From Kuschelorhynchus macadamiae (taxonomy: Eukaryota; Arthropoda; Insecta; Coleoptera; Curculionidae): a stretch of DNA of 64,000 nucleotides. Below are positions 1 through 62,179 of the stretch, piece by piece. A model generated the notes under the pieces. It was not told the DNA's origin and searched no databases. It saw only the letters and a list, made by a program, of their open reading frames with translations. The stretch spans positions 1-64,000 of the forward strand of contig JAUTXW010001616.1 in NCBI GenBank assembly GCA_030620095.1, written 5' to 3'. Numbering within the stretch: position 1 is the first letter of the stretch; each line of letters begins with the position of its first letter. A program made the translations under genes and the position numbers.

Positions 1-787
1 TACCAGCTGCTTACAAAAATTTAGGAACACATTGTCAAATTTAACATTCCGTTAAATATTCTAAACTTTAATTGAGCTTTCTGCAACCGGCCATTCTTAC
101 ACTCTTACGTTGATTAATGTAGGTTTATTATAACGTGTTTAAATAACAGAACAATTTCTACTACAATTATAGAGAGTGAATATTTTTTAACTATCATTAA
201 GTTCACTCTTATGCACTTAAAAAAACGGCTCTATTAAAAATCCGAAGAGGGACATTCAGAAAACTTCATTACTGCCAAATAAAAATCCGTACAAACAATT
301 TATATGAACACACCAGTAACGAAATGCTTCTTACACTCTTTCGGGTTTCCTAATATTGATGGAGCTGTTTGAAATGAAGTATTATTTAGATGAATCTGAC
401 TTTATATATATTTCTGCCGGCTCCCCTCCTTTACCCCTACCAACTATCAAATATGTTACAGGCATTTCGCTCCTAACTAAACTTCTTTATTCCAGTATTC
501 CATTATAACAATGAAATGCAATCGTCTAGGAAGCTATTTTTAAAAAAATAATTCACTGACAATAATTTAAAACTAATATACAAGTGTTATGAAAATATGT
601 GAACACTTTGTTTACCCTTCTTGATATAATTCCGTTTGACAGGTTGTTGGATTTTAGTTATCAGTGTAAACGCAAGTTAAATCCTATGCAGAATAAACAA
701 ATTTTATTGAACTACCGACAAGCTTTTTTAAGTGCTTATTTACTAATAAAACTTATAATTAGTAAAAATGCAAGTAAGGTTATTTTT
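1..787. other. Intergenic, no gene seen
   Basis: AT-rich sequence upstream of the MITE. The only open stretch (599-799, 66 codons) is low-complexity and has no recognisable domain. Confidence 0.6.
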
Positions 788-1061
788 GTTTGGCTGTAGG
801 GATGCCACCTGTACGGTTTTCACCCGGACTGTCCGGTTTTGTCCGGTGTTCGTAGCATGGATGATCCGGGAATCCCGAATATCTCAATAACTTTATTAAA
901 ACCAGTGGCTTATTGAATTTTTATTATTTGTTTTTTGTGGTGACTAAAAAAAATAGGTGCTCACTTTGATATATACCACTGTATAGAAGAATAAAAAATA
1001 GCGGCTTTTTCCGAAATCTCCGGGTCTGTTCTTTTTGAAAGGTACCAGCCCTAGTTTGGTT
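788..1061. mobile_element. Short hAT-type MITE with near-perfect 8-bp target duplication
   Basis: Ends TAGGGATGCCACCT (from 797) and AGGTACCAGCCCTA (to 1053) are imperfect inverted repeats of the TAGGGNTGCCA kind seen in hAT elements. Flanks GTTTGGCT (788-795) and GTTTGGTT (1054-1061) agree at 7 of 8 bases, as expected of a slightly aged hAT duplication. The interior of about 255 bp is noncoding, with short CCGG-rich and CCGGGAATCCCG stretches. Confidence 0.65.
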
Positions 1062-1743
1062 CTAGATAAAAACAACTGTATCAGAAAGTATGTGCAAAAT
1101 TTATCTATCCAATAAAAAAGTATCGGATACTTTCTGCAGATAAAACTATCTAACTATTATTTAAAGTTTCCGATATTTTAATTAAATTTGTATGATAGTC
1201 TGGATACAACAGGCACCTCCTTTACGTTTTTGTACTCTCCTTTGTTTTTAAAATTTATGAAGGCGAAGGTGTCAATGAAAATTTTAGGCACAGAATTCAT
1301 ACAAATATATGGAGTTGAAAATAGGGTTGCCAACCCTCCCGATTTTTCGTCATGCCTCCCGCCGTAAAACTATACTCCCGCTCTTAAACAAAACTCCCGC
1401 CCACTTCCGCAAACTCCCGCTTTCCAACAATTTTGGCATTTAGCAGAAGGCAGAAGCAGATTCAGCTAGATGTACTAAAAGTACCTCTTCTTTTTCTTGC
1501 ATTCTCTTCTTTTTTTTCCGATTGCATTTGGATTTTTAATATTTAAGACTGGGATTTAAAAAAGCGCCTGAAGCTTGAAATGTACGCTGACAGGATTGAC
1601 AAATGACATATCAAATATTAGATTGTTTAGATTTGGGATTCCCAGAAAGCAATCGTTATTATTATTATCCCCGAGTGATGTGTTCCAGGTATTTGTGAGC
1701 GTCTGTGTTTAATTTTTTTTTGCGAATAGTTTTGTGGTGAAAG

Positions 1744-3960
1744 GTGAAAATGTTTTCATCAGATAGTAGTACATCTGATGATATTGATTGGGTCGGCCAG
1801 TGCCAGAATGAGATCGATTGTGATGATGATGAAATTTCCCATAAAGCCATGACAGAGCCGAGCACTTCGACATCCCATCAAGAATTAGATTCCCCGCGGC
1901 CGCGCGTCAATGTTAAGAAGAGAAAATGGGAAGTTAAATTTAATAAAGAGTGGTGTAAAAAATATCCCAATATAATACAAGGGTCATCACTATCTCAGGC
2001 TAGATGCATACCTTGTGGTTCGCAATTTAGTATTAATCATGGTGGAGAGAATGATATCTCGAAACATATGAAAACTGACAAACATAAAAAAAACATTTTA
2101 GCAACTTCAAAAGTTCAGAAAATCGATCATGTTTTTAAAAATGATTCTGTTAATGAACTGGCAACGATACATGCAGAATGTAGCTTCATTTTTCACAGTG
2201 TGAAGCACTCGCATAGCTACGCATCCACAGACTGCGGTGGAAAATTGTTTAAAACTATATTTTGTGACTCAAAAATAGCACAAAAATATGGTTGCGGTAG
2301 AACAAAAGCCACGCAAATTATTACAAGAGTCCTTGGGCCAGAGTCAAAAAATAGAATTTTGAAAGATCTAGTGAATAACAAGTCATTTTCGATTGCGACA
2401 GATGCCTCGAATAAAGGAAATGTCAAGTTATTTCCTCTTATCGTGAGATATTTCAATAAAGAGTCGGAGGTTCACACAAAATTGCTAAGCTTTTATTCAA
2501 GTGATTCGGAAAAATCAACAGATATTGCTCAGAGTTTGATCAACCATTTAGACGAAGCTGGCCTAAATATTGCGAATGTGATTGCATATTGTGCAGATAA
2601 CGCATCTGTTAATTTCGGAAAAAAACAGAGTGTGTTCACTGAGCTACGCAAGAGAAATGAAAGACTGATTCCTGTCGGTTGTGTTTGCCATATAATCCAT
2701 AATGCAGGAAAGTTTGGACAAGTCGCATTAAAATATGACGTGGAGTCTCTCGTTATCAAATGTTTCAACGAATTCAGTAGCAGCACAAAGAAAGTTACTG
2801 AGCTCAAAGAATTTTTCATTTTTTGTGACGAAGAATGGTCGCAGCTTTTAAGAAGTGTACCAACAAGATGGCTTTCATTAATTCCTGCAACTGAACGATT
2901 TTTGAATCATTTTGCTCCAGTTAAGTCATATTTCCTTTCCCAGGAATCCCCACCTGGAATGCTGAAGAAATTTTTGGAAGACGAATTAGCTGAAGCATAT
3001 TTAGGTAACCATTTTCAAACCGTTGGGTTCATTTTTGCTTTATCTTATCTTCGTCTGATGTTTCAGGACTCATACTACACGTCGGACATTTGATGAATGG
3101 AATAATTGGGAAATTGGAATCGAGCGAGACGCTGGCGATTGAATTATTTACGATAATGAACAGTTTAAAACTCTCATTAATTAAAAAAAGAGAAGAACAA
3201 TTCTATGGGTCTATTGCAAATTCTTTTTTGCGAAAATGTGAAGACCTCGTGAAAGTAGAATTGTTCAAGCGTGAAGCGGATGCATTCCTAGAAAGAATCA
3301 TCAACTATTTGGAAAAATGGTAAGAAATCCTTCAAAATATGCTTTGCAAAACATTCAGTTCTATCTACTATTCAAATAATTATTGTTGTGCTGAATCATA
3401 AATATTGTAGTCACTGTGGAATATTTTTAATGTATTATCGAGGTATCTAAGACATAATTATTTTTTTGGGTTTTAGGTACAACTACAATGAAGACAACAA
3501 ATTCAAGTGCCTGAGCGCTATGATCCTAAAGAACAAACCAAAACTAGAAGATTTTTTCAAAATTTGTGCAGATTTCCATATTGAAGTTGATGAGGACGCG
3601 CTTTTTGAAGAATATGTTGAACTCTCGGAGTTTTATAAGAACTTACCAGCAAATGTTTCTGATATTTCTATTGATAAGCAGTGGGTTTGCTTTTTTCAAA
3701 ATCATGTTGCAGCTAATTTTGAAAAAATCGCATCAGTTGCCTTTGCCGTGCCTCATTCAAATGCTATGAGTGAGAGAATTTTCAGTTTGATGACACATGC
3801 ATGGAGAAAGGACAGAAACAATCTAAGTGTCAAAACTTTAGAAGCTGAGCTAATGGTGAAACATAATTTTACCGAGTCGTGCACAGAATTTGCGAAATAT
3901 CTCAAAACAGCAGATGGTAAGCAAATACTGGAAAAATGCAAAGGCAGCTGGAAAATGTGA
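1744..3960 (+). CDS. hAT transposase, spliced, apparently intact (665 aa)
   Basis: Exons 1744-3004, 3067-3319 and 3477-3960 join through a 62-bp intron (TTTAG|GTAACC to TGTTTCAG) and a 157-bp intron (AATG|GTAAGA to GGTTTTAG), giving 666 codons with no internal stop. Unspliced, the frame stops at 3091-3093. Residues about 60-116 form a BED/TTF-like zinc finger (C88, C91, H108, H114). D220 (SIATDAS) and D285 (YCADNAS) fit the first two catalytic positions; CVCHIIH (313-319) fits the hAT C..H motif. The C-terminal PHSNAMSERIFSL region is the hAT dimerisation motif. N-terminal residues 11-50 are acidic and Ser/Thr-rich. Activity cannot be judged from sequence alone. Confidence 0.88.
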
Positions 3961-4065
3961 ACAAAAAAAAATGTCTTGAAATTGTGTTTGCATACTTATT
4001 AGGTTTTATACATAATAAATACCGATGCTATAGACTGCATAATATTGTTTTTTTATTCTTGTATG

Positions 4066-4912
4066 TACAGGGTTATTGATTATAAATGTCCCCCCCTTTA
4101 ACTTTTTTGTTTGGCATTTTAGGAAAAAAATTTAAATATAAAAGTTGCTTGGAATAAGTTAAATTTTTAAAATATTATATTTCTAAATATACAGGGTGTG
4201 TCACAAATGTGCAGCAACTGCCAACTTTGTTATTTTCAATACAATACCATATTTTTTATTTCATTTTTGGATTCTACGTAAAATTCTAAGCATATTTGAT
4301 ATGGCATATCCTATACCTAACTTGAACTGTTTCCAAACTACAAATAATTGAAAATTGGCACTTTTTGCACTTTGACTCATTATAGGTAGTGGCAAAACGG
4401 TTAAAGATAGAAAATAAATTTTACATTCCTATCTTAACTTTTTAAAAGCTATCTAATAACATAAATATACAGTACCAAATACCAAATTTGGTACCTTCGT
4501 TGGTACCATCAATTACGACCATCACATAGCTCTTAAAAATTTAAGATGGGGAAAGTGAAATTTATTTTCCTTTATCTTTAACCGTTTTGCCACTATAATG
4601 AGTCAAAGTGCAAAAAGTGCCAATTTTCAATTGTTTATAGTTTGGAGACAGTTGAAGTTAGGTATAGGGTATGCTACATCAAATATGCTTAGAATTTTAT
4701 GTAGAATCAAAAAATGAAATAAAAAATATGGTATCGTATTGAAAATAACAAAGTTGGCAGTTGCTGCACATTTGTGACACACCCTGTATATTTAGAAATA
4801 TAATATTTTAAAAATTTAACTTATTCCAAGCAACTTTTATATTTAATTTTTTTTCCTAAAATGCCAAACAAAAAAGTTAAAGGGGGGGACATTTATAATC
4901 AATAACCCTGTA
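4066..4912. mobile_element. Palindromic MITE with CAGGG ends, nested in the hAT 3' part
   Basis: Two arms of about 380 bp (4068-4450 and 4530-4910) are near-perfect inverted repeats around a loop of about 75 bp. Ends CAGGGTTATTGATTATAAAT and its complement are flanked by TA on both sides, which fits a Tc1/mariner-type target duplication. A second pair of termini, TACAGGGTGTGTCAC at 4192 and GTGACACACCCTGTA at about 4787, lies mirrored inside the arms. No coding capacity. Confidence 0.8.
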
Positions 4913-4921
4913 CCTACTTTT

Positions 4922-4992
4922 AAATAAATAAATAAATAAATGAATAAATAAATAAATATATAAATAAATGAATGAATAAATAATTAATAAAA
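4922..4992 (+). repeat. (TAAA/TGAA)n simple repeat
   Basis: Imperfect run of AAATAAATAAAT and AATGAATG units between the palindromic MITE and the right end of the hAT element. Confidence 0.85.
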
Positions 4993-5144
4993 ATTTATTG
5001 ATAGTTTGTTATAGGCTGTTTTCCTTGGCTGTTTCGTAAAAATTTTTTTGTAGCACTCAAAAATTTTGCCTCAGGTAAGTGAACAGCTTTGTTTTCAAAC
5101 CTCCCGCTTTTCCATTTCGAAAACTTGGCAACCCTAGTTGAAAA

Positions 5145-5517
5145 AGATATTTTTTTAAACAATAAAAAAATTTGCGGACAAGTTTAGTAAAACTACTGTA
5201 TATAATAATATGTTGTTATGCTATCTTAATTTTATTATGTCTTCGAATCCGATACAAAATACCGGATACTTTCAACTGAAGTATCCGATACTATTCAATA
5301 CTTAAAAGTTGCACATCCCTGTTTATCAGCGTTGGCAACCAGCTGGCACCTTTCCCATTTCTCTGCCTGGTTGCCCACATCGACTCCGTGATTGCCCATA
5401 ACATGACCAACCATGAATACCGATTAAAATGGATACCATACCAATCGAAACATCTAGAAAAGCAAAAGTCACTAGCTGAAAATAGCATAGTTTGTCATTT
5501 TGCGCAAAAAGTTACAA
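5145..5517. other. UBR4 upstream region and probable 5' UTR
   Basis: Only about 370 bp separates the hAT element from the UBR4 ATG. No TATA box is visible near the start. A TCATTT at 5495-5500 loosely resembles an initiator. GCACATCCCTG at about 5311-5321 resembles the complement of a hAT terminus (CAGGGATGTGC), so part of this stretch may be old MITE. The core promoter cannot be placed. Confidence 0.35.
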
Positions 5518-57823
<52,306 letters not shown>

Positions 57824-58049
57824 GTATAATCTTTTTTATTTTTTGTGTTTTTTATATATATTATATATTATCGCTGGAAGAAAACTCTTTTGTTTAAATT
57901 TTGGAGCATTAGATTCAAGACAGTTTACTTATACCACATAAAAACTAACAACAAGATACATTACTCCGATTTGGTGTGCAACACATCATATAACTGCAAC
58001 TTGGGCAGAGAATCTATCAACCTAGTAGCGTTGGGCTGATTGGTGAGCA

Positions 58050-58290
58050 GCATTATTGTTTCAGTTTTGCAGGTCATAGGAATAAAAGGTAAAATTTTGA
58101 TATAAAGCCATTTTGGCGGAATAAAATGTCTAAAAATTCAGTAGCAAAAAAGTGCTTATCCAATTGATTTGAAATGTAGTGTAGAAATCCAGTGTGAAAC
58201 AGGGATAAACTGGTAAAATTTTTGTGCAAATCCTACATGACAAAACTTCCGGGTATAGCCAATTTACCGATTTTTTAGATTTCCCAAGGA
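58050..58290. repeat. XR repeat fragment, right end
   Basis: GATTTGAAATGTAGT, AACTGGTAAAATTTTTGTG, and the XR terminal string CTTCCGGGTATAGCCAATTT with ACCGATTTTTT. About 240 bp remain. Confidence 0.6.
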
Positions 58291-58452
58291 TATATCAAGG
58301 TAGCTATTTTTCAACATTCCTGAAGGTGTAAGTCAATTTTGATACACTTGCCGATAATCGGCGTTGTGTGAAACTGAGTAAAAACCCTTTATCTTATTTT
58401 TTCAGAAAATTTTATTAAAAGTAGATTTGTCGTGATTAAAGGTATACATTTA

Positions 58453-58827
58453 CAGGGTGATCAGTTAAGGGTAGCGAGCGGCCATATCTCATAAGATATT
58501 GGTCGTATAGATTTGAGAAAAAAAAATCATAATAAAAGTTGCCAAGGGAAAATGCTGAAAATTATTTTCGAGTTTGTCAAACTCCGCTAGAGGGCGTAAC
58601 AACCAACACCAAGTAGAAAAATGGGGTTTTTATAGAATTTTGCCTAATGAAAATATATCGATGATATCATTTTCATATTTAGTGACCATTTCCCTAAACT
58701 TTTTGTCTAAAATGTTAATTTTCAGCAATTTCTCTTGGCGACTTTTATTACGATTTTTTTTTCTCAAATCTATACGACCAATATCTTATGAGATATGGCC
58801 GCTCGCTACCCTTAACTGATCACCCTG
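58453..58827. repeat. Palindromic MITE, copy 1 (CAGGGTGATCAGTTAAGG ends)
   Basis: TA-flanked and about 375 bp. The ends and about 125 bp of each arm are inverted (GGTAGCGAGCGGCCATATCT, CATAAGATATTGGTCGTATA). The centre contains TCCGCTAGAGGGCGTAACAA and ATCGATGATATCATT. Confidence 0.85.
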
Positions 58828-58841
58828 TACATATACATGTA

Positions 58842-61768
58842 CAGGGTGTCCCAATAGTGCGTTCTCGGTTGATATCTTGATAACGGATAGCGATATAAAA
58901 AAAGTTCAAATGCAAAAGTTGTAGAACAATACTAGTTACATAACCTAAAATTATTTTCATTTATACAGGGTGTCTCAAAAATCTGTAGCGAAGCAAAGTT
59001 GTGTTTTTTCTTATGGGATACCCTGTATATTTTTGCATATTTAGATTCTGCTCGATTCTACACATTTTTTGTATAACATGTCCTATGTCTAAATCTGATA
59101 GTTTTTCTAATATCTGCCATTTTGTAAAAAATTATGAATTGCAGTGCCTTTTTTCAAACGACGTGGGCCGTTGGCTTTTTGATATAGGATTATGATTTTT
59201 GGCAGGAACATTAACAAAAGTATGGGTTGACTTTCAACGTGAACAAAATTTGTCGGCATTGTACAGGGGGTCCTAGGTAAGTAGGAGAAATTAAAAAAAT
59301 TAAAAACATCATATCTTCATTTTTTTAAATGGAATGTATAGTATTTTAATATTTTAGACTATTCGTCACCCCAAAACCCTATCTTTCGTTATAAAAATGT
59401 CCTATACCGATTTGTCATAGTTTCCGAGATTTTGACATTTTTGTATTTATTATTTGGTTTTCAATGGCAATCGCCTTAGAATTTGCTTTATTATCGAATT
59501 TATAGAATTTTCCGAGGAATCCAAAAATGTAATAATATACAGGGTGTTCCATTTAAAATAACAAAGTTGATATCCGAGGGACACTTGTATTTCAACTTTT
59601 CCTCTGTTATTAAAAATAAAGGAATTAAGGGGGGTGGCAAATCTCGTTGAATCACCCTGTACATTAATACACAGTAAAAAATTCAAAATTAAAAATTCAG
59701 TCTACTATTTTTCTTTATGTAAAAAGGCAAATAAATATTTTAATTAAAGAGACACAACAGAAAAAGATGTCCTACAATCACTTGACTAAATGTTCAATAT
59801 GACCACCATTTCTTTCAACAAACACTTGTAGCCGATTCACAAAGGAATTGTTAACTCTATTCAGCATCGCGGCATTGATATTTGTACATGCATTTCTAAT
59901 TCTCATTTTCATATTCTCTATGGTAGTGGGTGGCGTTTGGTAAACTTGCTCTTTAACAAAACCCCACAAGAAAAAATCTAGTTTTGTGAGGTCCGGAGAC
60001 CTTGCCGGCCATGATACTGGACGTCCCCTACCAATCCATTTATTTTCATAATTCGCGTCTAAAAATTGTCTCACCTGCCTGCTAAAATGTGCCGGAGCGC
60101 CATCTAGTTGGAACCACATCCGCCTCACTAGATTCAAAGGTAATTCGTCAATCCACTCCTGCAAACTGTTTTGCAGTAAATTTAGGAAAGTGTCGCCATT
60201 AACTCTATTTTCGAAAAAATAAGGTCCAATGATACGGTTACCGAGTATACCAGCCTATACATTAAGAGCCCATCTATGCTGGTGATCCAAGGGGATAATG
60301 AATCTGGGGTTTTCAGAACTATAATAGTGGAAATTATGTCGGTTGACGTATCCATTTTTATGAAATGTCGCTTCGTCAGTAAATAAAATGTTATTGAAAA
60401 AATCATGTTCTCTATTTTTTGCTAATGCCCAAGTACAAAATTCAAGTCTTCGATTGAAATGGTCTTGATCCAGCTCTTGTACCAGTTGAATATGGTATGG
60501 GTGAAATTTATGTTTTCTAATTATTCTATTTGCCGTAGATTTAGCAACACCTCTATCCTTTTCTAACTGCCTACATGAAATATGAGGATTTTCAATTAAA
60601 GTTTGCATAACAAGATATTCAGTTTCTTCATTTACGGCTCTTTTCTGCTCTTTTTGCAGTTCTTTCAAATCGTTCTTTGAGTCTGACAAATGATACCTCA
60701 TGAGGATGACGTTCGGCATTGCTAAACCGTTGCGCATAAACTCTACTTGCTAAAAACAATTTTGATCACTTGCGCCCCAAACATAAATCATGTTAATCAA
60801 TTCTTCTCTAGAAAAATTCATTTTGAATCAATTTGAACACCGTTACTACACAAATACAAGAGTTTGACATTTCGCCATGACAACATTTTCCCCGTTTTCA
60901 TTTGTTTTTACTTTAGGATTGTCTAAGGCATCTTCGTACATTAAGTTCTAACTAAATGTTGACACTACCTACGCTTTTCTAATAGCCAAAATAGTAAATA
61001 TTTAAGAATAGTTGGTAAAATATCTGTTCTAGGTCTTTAAGTCGCGATTCTTAGCACAATATTATGAGCTGAATTTTTAATTTTGCGTCAGTTGTAGTGT
61101 ATTATAATTAGAAAATTCGATAATAAAGCAAATTCTAAGGCGATTGCCATTGAAAACGAAATAATAAATACAAAAATGTCAAAATCTCGGAAACTATGAC
61201 AAATAGGTATAGGACATATTTAAAACGAAAGATAGGGTTTTGGGTCACGAATAGTCTAAAATATTAAAATACTATACATTCCATTTAAAAAAATGAAGAT
61301 ATGTTTTTATTTTTTTAAATTTTACCTACTTATCTAGGACCCCCTGTACAACGCCGACAAATTTTGTTCACGTTGAAAGTTAACCCATACTTTTGTTAAT
61401 GTTCCTGCCAAAAATCATAATCCTATATCAAAAAGCCAACGGCCCATGTCGTTTGAAAAAAGGCACTGCAATTCATATTTTTTTACAAAATGGCGGATAT
61501 TAGAAAAACTATCAGATTTAGACATAGGACATGTTATACAAAAAATGTGTAGAATCATGAGCAGAATATAAATATGCAAAAATATATAGGGTGTCCCATA
61601 AGAAAAAACAACTTTGCTTCGCTACAGATTTTTGAGACATCCTGTATAAATGAAAATAATTTTAGGTTATGTAACTAGTATTGTTCTACAACTTTTGCAT
61701 TTGAACTTTTTTTATATCGCTATCCGTTATCAAGATATCAACCGAGAATGCACTATTTGGACACCCTG
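58842..61768 (-). mobile_element. Mariner-like element with about 660-bp inverted repeats
   Basis: Ends CAGGGTGTCCCAATAGTGCG (58842 onward) and its mirror (to 61768), each flanked by TA. The arms stay complementary to about 59510 on the left and 61109 on the right. A second pair of termini, CAGGGTGTCTCAAAAATCTG (58966) and its mirror (61644), and a third landmark, GTACAGGGGGTCCTAGGTAA, lie within both arms. The centre carries a decayed transposase gene (59778-60821). Confidence 0.85.
59778..60821 (-). pseudogene. DD41D mariner-like transposase pseudogene
   Basis: The N-terminus from 60821 reads MNFSREELINMIYV (DUF4817-type HTH). The frame slips near 60770 and recovers by about 60640. 60640-60255 reads LVMQTLIENPHISCRQLEKD and ILFTDEATFHKNG (first Asp). 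A TAG at 60252-60254 interrupts after HRWALNV. The rest to 59778 is open: FQLDGAPAHFSRQVRQFL (second Asp), WPARSPDLTKLDFFLWGF (third Asp, 41 residues after the second by my count). Two compensating slips and one nonsense codon; dead, but otherwise well preserved. Confidence 0.88.
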
Positions 61769-61780
61769 TATGTATATGTA

Positions 61781-62034
61781 CAGGGTGATCAGTTAAGGGT
61801 AGCGAGCGGCCATATCTCATAAGATATTGGTCGTATAGATTTGAGAAAAAAAAATCGTAATAAAAGTCGCCAAGAGAAATTGCTGAAAATTATTTTCGAG
61901 TTTGTCAAACGTCCGCTAGAGGGCGTAACAACCAACACCAAGTAGAAAAATGGGGTTTTTATAGAATTTTGCCTAATGAAAATATATCGATGATATCATT
62001 TTCATATTTAGTGACCATTTCCCTACACTTTTTG

Positions 62035-62096
<62 letters not shown>

Positions 62097-62121
62097 GTAT
62101 ATATGTGTATATATATATATG

Positions 62122-62176
<55 letters not shown>
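61781..62176. repeat. Palindromic MITE, copy 2, broken by an (AT)n microsatellite
   Basis: CAGGGTGATCAGTTAAGG and the following 250 bp match copy 1 to ACTTTTTGTCTAA. There the sequence passes into (AT)n with ATGTAT interruptions (62038-62176), and the second arm is missing. It sits as mirror image of copy 1 across the mariner-like element, with the same short ATGTATATGTA-type spacer. Confidence 0.85.

Positions 62177-62179
<3 letters not shown>

Larger units (their letters stand above)
1314..5144 (+). mobile_element. Complete hAT transposon with 8-bp target duplication
   Basis: The element spans 1322-5136 (3815 bp). Its ends are TAGGGTTGCCAA and TTGGCAACCCTA, flanked on both sides by the identical 8-mer GTTGAAAA (1314-1321 and 5137-5144), the hAT hallmark. 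Just inside the left end the motif CTCCCGC recurs several times within about 80 bp, with a copy near the right end (about 5100); such subterminal repeats are typical transposase-binding sites. It carries a spliced transposase gene (1744-3960) and a palindromic MITE (4066-4912) in its 3' part. It lies about 370 bp upstream of the UBR4 start codon. Confidence 0.93.

Noticed and set aside
3090..3323. Separate small genes at 3090-3323 and 3466-3960
   Set aside because: They are exons 2 and 3 of the hAT transposase; both junctions are GT-AG and the frame is continuous.
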